DNA from: Flavobacterium salmonis
Lineage (GTDB): Bacteria > Bacteroidota > Bacteroidia > Flavobacteriales > Flavobacteriaceae
Length of the DNA stretch: 64,000 bases
Direction: 5' to 3'
NCBI RefSeq assembly: GCF_903819435.1
Contig: NZ_CAIJDP010000045.1
Coordinates: forward strand, 20,748 to 84,747
Shown here: piece after piece, positions 52,929 to 62,300 of the stretch
Numbering within the stretch: the first letter of the stretch is position 1
Layout of the letters: each line of letters starts with the position of its first letter
The notes under the pieces: model-generated
Seen by the model: the letters and a program-made list of their open reading frames with translations, nothing else
Databases searched by the model: none
Told to the model about the DNA's origin: nothing
Position numbers and translations under genes: made by a program

Positions 52929-54323
52929 TTACAATCCGATATAATCCCGGGTATGATCTCTAAAAACAGTATGATAATGAATTCCCGATAGCACTACTCC
53001 GCTTTGGCATATAAATTCTATCCAAACACTTGGCCCATCAATCCTTACATAGTCAGTGTTTGCTGTTAGAAAACTACTCGCATTTCCTGTAACACCACTG
53101 CTATTACTCGCGTAGGTTACATAAGTGTTAGCTAATTCATTAGTATATGTAGTTGTAAATGAAGCCGCTGATGTTGCATCTACATCATTAATCCAAGGTA
53201 ACATTGCCGCTAAAACTTTTGCCTGAGCAGCTGTACTTAGTTCACTTACCTTAATACCTAATTTTGTAGATGGAAAAGTATTTGTTGTAGAACCAGGTAC
53301 CATTAAACAATCAGAAAAGGTTGAAGAAATTTTCGCAGTTGCCAATTCAGCAGTTGAAAAAGAAGCCAGCATATTTGCCATTGCAGCTTGTTCAGATACT
53401 AATGGACTTGTATATATTGTGCCGCTATACGTAAAAGAACCTGCCGGCTCAACCGCTTCGTGCATAGGCGTAATACTTGTTACAACTCCTGCATCATAGG
53501 TAATATTTTGGGCATAATGGTGTCCGCCAAACTGCAACATCCATTTTCCAGTTGTGCTTGGTGTGCCTAAAAATGCAATTACATAATTACCAGAAGAATA
53601 TCCGGATGCCGTTGTTCCTAAATAATCATCTGCCGCTCTAATTGTACTAAACTCATCGTAGCCTTCACCAGAATTGGTACCAGATGCTGCTTTAATTAAT
53701 GCTAATGCAGCTGTTTGCTGAGCAGAAGTAAGACTGCTAAATAACAACCCATTTCTACAGGATAAGCCGCAAGGCAAATTAGACCATCTTTTGGCAATGG
53801 AAAGATTTAGTGTAAGTACCACTGATGTTTGCTGTGTTGTAGTTAATGTAGCCAAAAAAGTATTGGCTAAACAAACTACTTTTGTAACTCCTGTTGCTGT
53901 AGAACAATCTACCGAAGTAGCAGAATTTACCGTCAAAGTAATAGTTACAGTTTGTCCTCCAAATGTAATTACAAAATTGGCAGTTCCTGATGATGCAGGC
54001 GTTCCTGTAATAGTATATGTTAGGCTGCCAGCACCGTTTGCAAGTGTTCCTGCCGTTAAAGTAGCGGTTAATCCGGTGACACCTGTTGAGGCAATAGCTG
54101 TTCCTGCTGAATAAGACGCTCCGTTACCGCCTGTGTAAGGAAGTGTAGCTGTTCCTGTATAAGCAACATTAATAGTAGCGGTTGAAGAAAAAACAGCCGA
54201 TCCGCTTACAAGAGTTGTAACCGAGGCTGAACTAGAAGAATCATCATCACTTTTGCTGCAGGCAAATACAATTGCTAAAAGGAAAGCAATAACTCCTAAT
54301 AAAATTAATTTTGTTTTTTTCAT
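52929..54323 (-). CDS. DUF3500 lipoprotein
   Basis: A 464-residue lipoprotein (lipobox VFAC, acidic and Ser-rich linker) with a Thr/Ala-rich, Ig-like beta-region (about 40-135) and a DUF3500 domain (about 190-464). The domain shows GEGYDEFSTIRAADDYLG, LQFGGHHYAQNITYD and the C-terminal HYHTVFRDHTRDYIGL. The His-rich motifs suggest a metal site. Cys pairs occur (CGLSC). Function of DUF3500 is unknown. It opens the operon with HupE and the TonB receptor. Its promoter has a LytTR-type repeat. Confidence 0.85.
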   Translation of the reverse strand: MKKTKLILLGVIAFLLAIVFACSKSDDDSSSSASVTTLVSGSAVFSSTATINVAYTGTATLPYTGGNGASYSAGTAIASTGVTGLTATLTAGTLANGAGSLTYTITGTPASSGTANFVITFGGQTVTITLTVNSATSVDCSTATGVTKVVCLANTFLATLTTTQQTSVVLTLNLSIAKRWSNLPCGLSCRNGLLFSSLTSAQQTAALALIKAASGTNSGEGYDEFSTIRAADDYLGTTASGYSSGNYVIAFLGTPSTTGKWMLQFGGHHYAQNITYDAGVVTSITPMHEAVEPAGSFTYSGTIYTSPLVSEQAAMANMLASFSTAELATAKISSTFSDCLMVPGSTTNTFPSTKLGIKVSELSTAAQAKVLAAMLPWINDVDATSAASFTTTYTNELANTYVTYASNSSGVTGNASSFLTANTDYVRIDGPSVWIEFICQSGVVLSGIHYHTVFRDHTRDYIGL

Positions 54324-54365
54324 AGTAATTTATAGGTTTTAAAGGTTTATTGGAACTTCAAACTT

Positions 54366-54427
54366 CAAAATTAAATGATTATTTCAGGGGGATCCTTTTT
54401 TGTGGTCAACGGTACTTTTGTAGTGGT
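54366..54427 (-). promoter_or_regulatory. Promoter and LytTR-type site of the DUF3500 operon
   Basis: On the gene's strand, ACCACTAC (54420-54427) - 13 nt - ACCACAAA (54399-54406) is followed after 25 nt by TAATTTTG (54366-54373), a good -7 box. No -33 TTG is present, so activation by a bound regulator would be needed. The spacing (21 bp centre to centre) and the ACCnC core match sites known for the LytTR regulator BtsR. Confidence 0.72.
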
Positions 54428-54470
54428 AAGTAAATGAAAATCAACGCCTTTTCTCTTTATAATAGCATAC

Positions 54471-54532
54471 ACAACTACATTTTCCAATTTCACCACATTT
54501 TTTTTGCTACTGTTTAATATTGTATAATTTTA
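54471..54532 (+). promoter_or_regulatory. Promoter and LytTR-type site of the first kinase gene
   Basis: ACAACTAC (54471-54478) - 13 nt - ACCACATT (54492-54499) - 25 nt - TAATTTTA (54525-54532), with TTG at 54504-54506 as a possible -33 element (18 nt spacing). The 13- and 25-nt spacings are identical to those of the DUF3500 promoter in the same intergenic region, on the other strand. The ATG is only 7 nt after the -7 box, so the message may be nearly leaderless. Confidence 0.6.
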
Positions 54533-54539
54533 CATCATT

Positions 54540-55592
54540 ATGCAAAAGAAACTAAAATCATATTTGTTTTTAATTATAGGAAGTTTAGTCTTCCTGTTTC
54601 TTCCTCTATTTTTTTCTCCTCGTCCTCCTGAAGAAGAAAATTATTTGTTTACAAAAGCTACTCAACGAGATTTTTTAGCCAATTTGTTAATGCTTCTTTT
54701 CTTTTTTCTGAATTTTTATCTTTTAATAGAAACACTTTATATAAAGAAGAAGTATGTTTTATATGGTTTTATCATCATCATTTGCCTATTGATAGTTTGT
54801 ATTGTGCCTTCTGTTATTACCGGACACAATCCTTTTACTCCAAATGATGATTTCCTTCCTGAATTTCATAATCCGATGAAGGGTTTTATGCCAAAAAAAC
54901 GTCCAAACGGATTCTTTTTTCTTGAGGAAATCAGGCACCATATTTTTCTGTTTACAGCTGTCATTTTTTCTTCAGCGTTTCTTCGGGAAAAAGTTCGTAA
55001 CAAAATCATAGAGAACGAAAAATTACAAGCGGAGCTTTCACACCTTAAAACACAAATTCATCCGCATTTTTTATTCAATACTTTAAATAGTATTTATGCA
55101 TTGTCTATTAAAAAAGATGATAAAGCTGCAGATACAATTGTAAAATTATCAGAATTCATGCGGTATTTACTTAAAGATTCGAATCAGAATGAAGTGTTTT
55201 TAGAAAAAGAAATCACCTATATTGATAATTATATTGATTTACAGAGATCACGATTGCGAAATTCAATCGATTTGGAATATAAAACTGATGGGGATTTTTC
55301 GAAATACAAAATTGCTCCGTTATTATTATTCCCGTTTATAGAAAATGCTTTTAAATATGGTGTAAACCCGGATGAAAATTCTGTTATAAAAATAACAATC
55401 GAAGTGTTTCAAGATCATTTAAACATGACGGTTTTTAATCATAAAGTAAGCATTATAAATATAGAGTCTTCAAAAATTGGTCTGCAAAATACATATGATA
55501 GATTGCAGCTTTATTATCCAAAAAAACATACTTTAAAAATTGAGGAAGATGAACATGTTTACAATGTAAATCTAAGAATAGAACTAACATGA
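54540..55592 (+). CDS. LytS-type sensor histidine kinase, first system
   Basis: A 350-residue membrane kinase of the LytS/His_kinase family. About four membrane segments surround an external loop (about 95-134) rich in His, Pro and Met (GHNPFTPNDDFLPEFHNPM). The kinase part has the phospho-acceptor His176 in IHPHFLFNTLNSIYAL and the N-box-like PFIENAFKYG. Its last four bases overlap the start of the response regulator gene, so the two form one unit. It is divergent from the DUF3500 operon and closely resembles the second kinase (57047). Confidence 0.9.
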   Translation: MQKKLKSYLFLIIGSLVFLFLPLFFSPRPPEEENYLFTKATQRDFLANLLMLLFFFLNFYLLIETLYIKKKYVLYGFIIIICLLIVCIVPSVITGHNPFTPNDDFLPEFHNPMKGFMPKKRPNGFFFLEEIRHHIFLFTAVIFSSAFLREKVRNKIIENEKLQAELSHLKTQIHPHFLFNTLNSIYALSIKKDDKAADTIVKLSEFMRYLLKDSNQNEVFLEKEITYIDNYIDLQRSRLRNSIDLEYKTDGDFSKYKIAPLLLFPFIENAFKYGVNPDENSVIKITIEVFQDHLNMTVFNHKVSIINIESSKIGLQNTYDRLQLYYPKKHTLKIEEDEHVYNVNLRIELT

Positions 55593-56272
55593 TAACAGCA
55601 ATTGCATTAGACGATGAATTACCGGCACTGGAAGTTTTAGAAGCTTTTTGCAATCAAAGCAAAGAAGTGAATTTAGTAAAATTCTTTACAAAAACCCAAG
55701 ATGCACGGTTTTACCTGGAAAAATACCCGGTAGACTTACTTTTTTTGGACATTAATATGCCTTCTGTTTCCGGAATTGATTTTTATAAGTCAATCTCACA
55801 GCAAACGACAGTAATATTCACAACAGCCTATTCAGAATATGCTGCGGAAAGCTATGAATTGAATGCTGTAGATTATTTAATGAAACCATTTAGTTATGAC
55901 CGTTTTTTGAAAGCTGTTGATAAAGTAAAAAAGCTAAATCAAATTCAAAAAGGTGATAAACAAAATTATATTCTTTTCCGTGTTGATTATGGTTTGACGA
56001 AAGTGTTGCTGTCGGATATTTTATATATCGAGGGGCTAGATAATTATTTAAAAGTACATATCAAAAATCAAAAGACTTTAGTTGTAAGAATGACAATGAA
56101 ATCCTTATTCGAAAAATTACCCACGACTGATTTTTGCAGAGTACATCGTTCCTATATAATTTCAATTGCAAATATGGAATCATATCGCAATAAAATCATT
56201 TATTTAAACGATAAAGAAATCCCTTTGGGAACAAGCTACGAAGCTAATTTTTTACAAATTCTGAATAATTAA
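55589..56272 (+). CDS. LytTR response regulator, first system
   Basis: A 227-residue response regulator with a receiver domain (phospho-acceptor Asp54 in LLFLDINMPS; acidic pair DD at 8-9) and a LytTR DNA-binding domain (about 125-227; ILYIEGLDNYLKVHI, FCRVHRSYIISIANM). LytTR proteins bind direct repeats two helical turns apart. It overlaps its kinase gene by 4 nt and ends 86 nt before the convergent second regulator. The two regulators share long identical stretches, which indicates a duplication. Confidence 0.92.
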   Translation: MITAIALDDELPALEVLEAFCNQSKEVNLVKFFTKTQDARFYLEKYPVDLLFLDINMPSVSGIDFYKSISQQTTVIFTTAYSEYAAESYELNAVDYLMKPFSYDRFLKAVDKVKKLNQIQKGDKQNYILFRVDYGLTKVLLSDILYIEGLDNYLKVHIKNQKTLVVRMTMKSLFEKLPTTDFCRVHRSYIISIANMESYRNKIIYLNDKEIPLGTSYEANFLQILNN

Positions 56273-56357
56273 AAAGATAAAAAAATCTATTTAGCTAAAA
56301 ATTAAATGGTGTTCAAGAAAATTAAAGACCTACAACTTTATAGACCGAATAGCAGAC

Positions 56358-57050
56358 TCAGCTATTATTATTGAACAACGCAAAAAATGCTGTTTCGTAA
56401 CTTGCGCTTACAGGAATTTCTGCTTCCTTAATGTATATGGTTTTGTTTCTAACTTTTTCTATTTTAGAAACAGGAACAATGAAAGAGCGATGTACACGAA
56501 TGAATTCTGGTGAAGGAAGTTTTTCTATCAGTGTTTTTAAAGTCATTCTGGCCACAACAGTTTTTTGATTCTGAATATGAATTTTAATATAATCGTCTAA
56601 TCCTTCTATGAACAAAATATCTGTAAAAAGTATTTTTATCAAACTATAATCCGCACGAATAAAAAGATATTGCTGTTCTGAATTTTGATTTTGAGTTTTC
56701 CATTGTTGAAAAGCTTTTTCGACAGCTTGTTGAAATCGGGAGAACGAAATGGGTTTTAAAAGATAATCCGTTGCGTTCAATGTAAAACCATCAACTGCAT
56801 ATTCAGAATAGGCCGTTGTGAATATTACCATTGTTCTATGTTGCATTTTTTTATAAAAATCCAATCCTGAAATGGATGGCATATCAATATCTAAAAACAA
56901 CAAGTCGACAGGATATTTTCTGAGATATTTAAAAGCTTCCTCAGATTTAGTAAAGGTTTTTTGCAAATCTATATACGCAATATCTGAACATAAATTTTGT
57001 AAAATCTCTAATGCCAAAGGCTCATCATCTAATGCTATTGTTTTGATCAT
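56358..57050 (-). CDS. LytTR response regulator, second system
   Basis: A 230-residue response regulator, a paralogue of the one at 55589 (receiver with Asp54 in LLFLDIDMPS, LytTR domain with ILFIEGLDDYIKIHI and FIRVHRSFIVPVSKI). It overlaps its kinase gene by 4 nt (57047-57050). Tail-to-tail with the first system, it would bind a similar DNA repeat. The short gap to the first regulator shows no strong terminator. Confidence 0.92.
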   Translation of the reverse strand: MIKTIALDDEPLALEILQNLCSDIAYIDLQKTFTKSEEAFKYLRKYPVDLLFLDIDMPSISGLDFYKKMQHRTMVIFTTAYSEYAVDGFTLNATDYLLKPISFSRFQQAVEKAFQQWKTQNQNSEQQYLFIRADYSLIKILFTDILFIEGLDDYIKIHIQNQKTVVARMTLKTLIEKLPSPEFIRVHRSFIVPVSKIEKVRNKTIYIKEAEIPVSASYETAFFALFNNNS

Positions 57051-58150
57051 CCTACTTTTATGGATAAATTTACGATATATTTGTCTATAGCATCTTCAAT
57101 TTTAAGCTGATGCCTGTCTGGATATAATAACGTTAATCTTTCAATTGTATTTTGCAGTCCAATTCCGGTTTCAGACTTAACCGAAAATGTTTTTCTATTA
57201 GATACGAACAAAGTCAATTCTTCATCAACAATATCAATATAAATACAAATTACAGAAGTTTGATCGGGATTTACACCATGCTTAAAAGCATTTTCTATGA
57301 AAGAAATCAAAATAAGCGGAGTAATTGCTTTACCATAAGAATTTCCGTTTACTTTATAATCAACATTCACAGTTTGACCCAATCGTGTTTTTTGAAGTGA
57401 AACAAAATTATTAATATAATTGATCTCTTTGTTTAAATCTATTACCTGATCGTTCGCATTAGTAATAATATAGCGCATTAGTTCGGATAATTGTATCACT
57501 GCATCAGGCGTTTTATCATCTTTTTTTAAAGCAAGAGCATAAATACTATTTAACGTATTAAACAAAAAATGCGGATTAATTTGTGCTTTTAAAAAAGCCA
57601 GTTCAGATTTCATTTTTTCTCTTTCTACATTTTGTAGTCTGTTGGAAATAGCAAACAATAAACTTGAAATTACCCCCAGCAAATAAACCAAAGCAGTATG
57701 TCCATATTGAGTTGGAGGTCCGCCCATCGTATCAAAAGGCATTGGTTTCGGTGGCATATCCTGAAAATGTGGAGGCGGCTTTAGTCCTCTTTCAAAAGGA
57801 TTCGGATGATTTAATAAGGGTTCCGGATGGTTTCCAAAATCTAAAAAATTATGATCCGGATGATCTAAGAATCTTGAAATCCAAAGAAAAAACAAAAGAA
57901 AACAAGCAATGATTATAAAATATAAAAATTGCTTGTTTAAAAAATAATATTTTGGAATTAAATAATAGTAGTTGAAATAAAAAAAGCAAAGTAAACTAAA
58001 ATAGATAAAGAGATAAATACGGTCATGATTATTGGAATACAAATTAGGCAATGAAAAGGCACTATTTGTTGACGTAAAGGCATACGGCAAAAATAAAAAA
58101 GCAAGGCACAAAAATCCATGTTTCGCATAAAATGAAAATTTTGCTTTCAT
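57047..58150 (-). CDS. LytS-type sensor histidine kinase, second system
   Basis: A 367-residue membrane kinase, a paralogue of the one at 54540. Between membrane segments it has an external loop (about 95-151) rich in Pro, His and Met, with six His and three Met (HPDHNFLDFGNHPE, PPPHFQDMPPKPMP). The kinase part has His194 in INPHFLFNTLNSIYAL and FIENAFKHG. I chose ATG 58150. The frame from 58198 starts with a TTG inside the -7 box. The loop composition suggests sensing of a soft metal or a metal complex. Confidence 0.9.
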   Translation of the reverse strand: MKAKFSFYAKHGFLCLAFLFLPYAFTSTNSAFSLPNLYSNNHDRIYLFIYFSLLCFFYFNYYYLIPKYYFLNKQFLYFIIIACFLLFFLWISRFLDHPDHNFLDFGNHPEPLLNHPNPFERGLKPPPHFQDMPPKPMPFDTMGGPPTQYGHTALVYLLGVISSLLFAISNRLQNVEREKMKSELAFLKAQINPHFLFNTLNSIYALALKKDDKTPDAVIQLSELMRYIITNANDQVIDLNKEINYINNFVSLQKTRLGQTVNVDYKVNGNSYGKAITPLILISFIENAFKHGVNPDQTSVICIYIDIVDEELTLFVSNRKTFSVKSETGIGLQNTIERLTLLYPDRHQLKIEDAIDKYIVNLSIKVG

Positions 58151-58195
58151 AAAATTAAATTTAACATCCCTTTTGACAGACAAAATGATATTAGT

Positions 58196-58236
58196 CAAAT
58201 TTAACGTATTACTATTCTATTTCAAATTATTGCGGT
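58196..58236 (-). promoter_or_regulatory. Promoter and LytTR half-site of the second kinase gene
   Basis: TTG (58223-58225) - 19 nt - TAAATTTG (58196-58203) on the minus strand. ACCGCAAT (58229-58236) ends exactly 25 nt before the -7 box, the same position as the proximal half-site at the DUF3500 and first-kinase promoters. The distal half is not recognisable. Confidence 0.6.
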
Positions 58237-58306
58237 AAAAACATATAAAATTTGCAACTTGCTTATACTAGCAGCTTATTTGCTCTTAAAATTTCTTTAA
58301 AACAAA

Positions 58307-59281
58307 TTAATCATGAACAGGACTATCCGTACAAGGACAGCTACTTAATGCCTGAAGGAAATCAAATCCTAAGGTTACTACGTGTGTTCCGGAGTTATAA
58401 TATCCTAAATCGTTAAACATAAACTGATAAGAATATGCAAAATAGAATTTAGATTTCATAAAACCTCCCATTGGTCCTAATGATAAGGGCTTTGGGAACT
58501 GGTCATTTAACATACGATAAGAAACCCCAACCCAATAATAATCTTCGTATCGATTGTAACGTCTGTACTTGAAGTTGATATCGGTAGACGAACGCTTATC
58601 ACTGGCAAAATACTGATAAAATACTGATGGTTCATATTCGATACGATTGTTTTCGGCATCTCTAAATGTAAAGCCAGTATATACCTGATAATTAGACAAC
58701 AAGTCTGGTTCTACACCTCTAAATTTATCTGTATTTTTCTTCAAAACGTTATTCGCATTAAAACTCAAATAAAAGTTTTTATTACGGTATAAAGCACTAA
58801 TATCAAAGTTATTGTTTGATGTATAACGATTATTGGTAATTGAAGGATCTAAAACAGGATGTTCAATATCTGTATCAAATTCATCTGTATCAATCCTAAA
58901 ACTATTAAAATTATACGAAATACCAAAAGACATGTACTGTTTAGAATAATAGTCTAGAATGATGTGGTGGGCAAACGAAACCTTGGCACCTGTTTGTCTG
59001 GTGTAGCCATTTTTATCGTTGTAAACTGAAATACCTACGCCTGAACGATCAAGAAGCCTAAAATCAATATAGGCAGACTGGTTGTCCGGAGCGTCTTTAA
59101 TTCCCACCCATTGTGTCAATCCATTAATCCTGATTCTAACATTATCACCAATACCAGCGTAGGCAGGTGAAATTACAAAAGGGTTATCAGCCAAATATTG
59201 TGTAAACACTGGTAGGTTTAACTCTTGGCTGTAACCTGATGTTACAGCCAAGAGTACTAAGGATACTATTAATTTTTTCAT
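58307..59281 (-). CDS. sprF: PorP/SprF-family outer-membrane protein
   Basis: A 324-residue protein of the PorP/SprF family, an outer-membrane barrel needed for secretion or display of SprB-type adhesins through the type IX system. It has a signal peptide (MKKLIVSLVLLAVTSGYSQ) and the family start LPVFTQYLADNPFVISPAYAG. Start chosen at 59281; the longer frame from 59377 runs into the SprB gene. It lies 43 nt after the SprB-like gene on the same strand, as sprF does in Flavobacterium johnsoniae. Confidence 0.9.
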   Translation of the reverse strand: MKKLIVSLVLLAVTSGYSQELNLPVFTQYLADNPFVISPAYAGIGDNVRIRINGLTQWVGIKDAPDNQSAYIDFRLLDRSGVGISVYNDKNGYTRQTGAKVSFAHHIILDYYSKQYMSFGISYNFNSFRIDTDEFDTDIEHPVLDPSITNNRYTSNNNFDISALYRNKNFYLSFNANNVLKKNTDKFRGVEPDLLSNYQVYTGFTFRDAENNRIEYEPSVFYQYFASDKRSSTDINFKYRRYNRYEDYYWVGVSYRMLNDQFPKPLSLGPMGGFMKSKFYFAYSYQFMFNDLGYYNSGTHVVTLGFDFLQALSSCPCTDSPVHD

Positions 59282-59324
59282 TCTAATAATTTTTTTAGAT
59301 AACATCATAGGGGCTATTATTTTG

Positions 59325-62300
59325 TTATCTGTATAAAGTGAAGTGTCCAACAAACTCTCTATCATCTTTCTTGTCATTTAGTTTAAGAACATACCAGTAA
59401 TCACCTGTTGGTAATTCCTCGCCATTATATTTACCGTTCCATTTTTGACCGTAGCGATATTTTGCAATCTCACGACCGTATCTGTCGAAGATAGAGAACT
59501 CAAGGTTGTTGTAAATATTCGTACAACCAGGACCCCATTCGTCATAAAGACCGTCACCATTTGGAGTGAAGTAATTCGGAATACAAACATCAACATAAGT
59601 CATAGGTACTATTAATGTTGCTGTACAGCCATTTTGATCTCTAACTATCACTTCATAATCTCCAGATTTGTAGATTTTGTATTTGTTAGAAGATGTAAAA
59701 TCCTCACCATTGAAACTATACATATAAGGTTGAGATCCACCTGCTGCTGTAACTGAAATTACATTCATTTCCTGTTGTCCAGCAGATACTGCCAAGGTCA
59801 ATGGAGCAACAGCCTTAATTACGAATTCCTCTGTTGAAACTTCACAACCATCTTTATGTCTCGCCTTTACAATATATTTTCCTGGAGCAAGATTCGTAAA
59901 AATGTTACTTGCCTGATATGTCAATCCGTCAAGAGAATAATCAATATCAGCTAGATTTGTATTACTTTCATCAACAGTAATTGTTACTGAATTAGCAGCT
60001 GCATTATTGACACAGTCGTAATTTACTATCGCTTTTGGATCAAGTACTACACCCTCTGGCACATCAACATCAAGTCTCTCTACACATACTGAATTTTTAC
60101 CATCTTTAATATAAACGATGTGATTACCTCCTGCTATACCTGTAAAAGAATATTGTACTCCGGTAACATTATCATAAGTGCCATTTATAACAACAAAAGG
60201 ACCATCTTTATTATCTAAACTAAAACTATATGGAGCTATTGCACCTTTTATTTCAATTTTGAATGCACCATTTTTATCTCCTTTACATCCTTCAGGTACT
60301 ATTTCATCAATAATTGCTACTTGTAAAGCTGTTGGCTCAGTAATTTCAATCTCTTGAGGAAGGTAATAACAGCCTGATTCATCCAGAGCAATTATCTGAT
60401 ACTTACCTGGTTTTAAATTATCAAATACATTACTGCTAAAGAACTGATCTAAATCAGGAGAAATTGCATACATAATTTTCCCGGTTCCACCTGTAGCATT
60501 AATTACAATTTTACCATCATTAGTACCATTACAGGTCACGTTTGTAACTTCTGGTGTATATGATAATGGACTGATCGGTTCTTCGATATCACCTGCTACT
60601 TCAGAGGCATCACAATCTTCGCTATCTACACGAACAACATAGTTCACACCTACTGGAAGATCAGTAAAGTTACCATTTGATTGAGGCCCCTTAAATAGAG
60701 TTCCATTTCTAAATAAAGTATAAACATAGTTTCCTAAACCACCAGTCGCTGTCGCAACAATAACACCAGTTTCATCACCTTTACAATTAACAACAGCATT
60801 CCTTACATCCAAATGAATATTAAGATCTTCTATAGGTAAAACTTCAATACCACTTGAAACAAATCCAACACAATTATTCGCATCTCTCACATAATACTGA
60901 TATTTACCTGGAGCTACATTAGGTATAACAGCAGGAATTGCAGCTGTGAATGAACCAAGTATGGTTCCAAAGTTAGAATCAGCACTATAAGTATACGATC
61001 CTGTTCCTCCTGTAGCACTTAAAGTTAAGCTTGCCTGAGTTTTACAAGTTGGATCATATGATTGACGCAAATCTGCCGTTACAATTGTTGGTTCGTTAAT
61101 AGTAATACTACCTGAAACTTCACTACAACTAAATCCGTCAGTTACCGTAACACTATAAGTACCCGCTCCTAAACCAGTAAAGATTGGTAAAGGTTGTGGT
61201 CCTGAAGAAATTGTTTCAGTCGGTGATATTATTGTATTCAAAGTGTATAAATAGTTACTTTCCTGACCACCTGTTGCCACTACAGTAATTGTAGCACTTC
61301 TGTCACCATTACAAAGCAACATAGTTGCACTTGGAGTAACATTTATCAAAATTGGTTCTGGATTTTTTAAAACTACAGAAGTACTTACAGGACAACCTTT
61401 TGTATCTCTGACACTTACAGTATATGTTTCAGCTGTTAAATTAGCGAATTCATAAGTTGCAGACCAGTCAGAAATAACAACATTAGCACTATTTACCAAT
61501 TTGTACTCATATCCGCCAGCCCATCCGCCAGTTGCAGTTGCTACAATTCTTCCGTCATTATTACCTGGGATACAAGTAATAGGACTATGATCCTCTGTAA
61601 TTTTCAATTCTGCATCAGGCTGTCCAATTGTGAATGTAGTAGACACTGGACAGAATGGACTATTGATTAATGTTGCTGTAACAATGTAGTCACCTGCTGT
61701 TAAACCCGATAAAGTCAATGGTCCAGCCGTTGCAGAAGTTCCTGAACTTGTTACAGGTCCTGTAACTGTGTAAGTAAAGGTTCCTGCTTCATCAGGATTA
61801 CCAATATTATCAATTAAGGTAATACTTGCTGTTCCGCTATTTGAACCATAACAAACAACATCTGTTTTAACAGCTTTTAAGTCGAAAGTATTTGGTTCGT
61901 TTACATAATGAGGTAACTGAATACTACATTGTGTTGCCGGATTAAATGCTGTAATAATATATTGTCCAACCGGTAAACCTGTAAAGTTACCTGTTGTGTT
62001 AGAAGCGAATGTAATTGCTCCGCTCACATCTGTCAACGTATATTGAACACCTGCTATCGCTGTTCCTGCAGCATCAACCGCCGTAGCTGTAATACTTTCA
62101 GGATTAGTACATGTAATTGCAGTTTTTACAACATTTATTTTATCTAATTTAATGTATGGATTAATTGTTATAGGAGTTGCATAAGTACCCATACAACGAT
62201 TACTATCATAAACATTTACAGTGTAACTTCCACCAGATAAATCATATTCAGTGTAAGTATTTGAAGTTCCTGTTTGAACCTGAGTACCGTTTTTAATGAA

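Noticed and set aside
53791..54114. 107-residue antisense ORF in the DUF3500 gene
   Set aside because: It arises from the Thr/Ala-rich repeat-like region of the sense gene.
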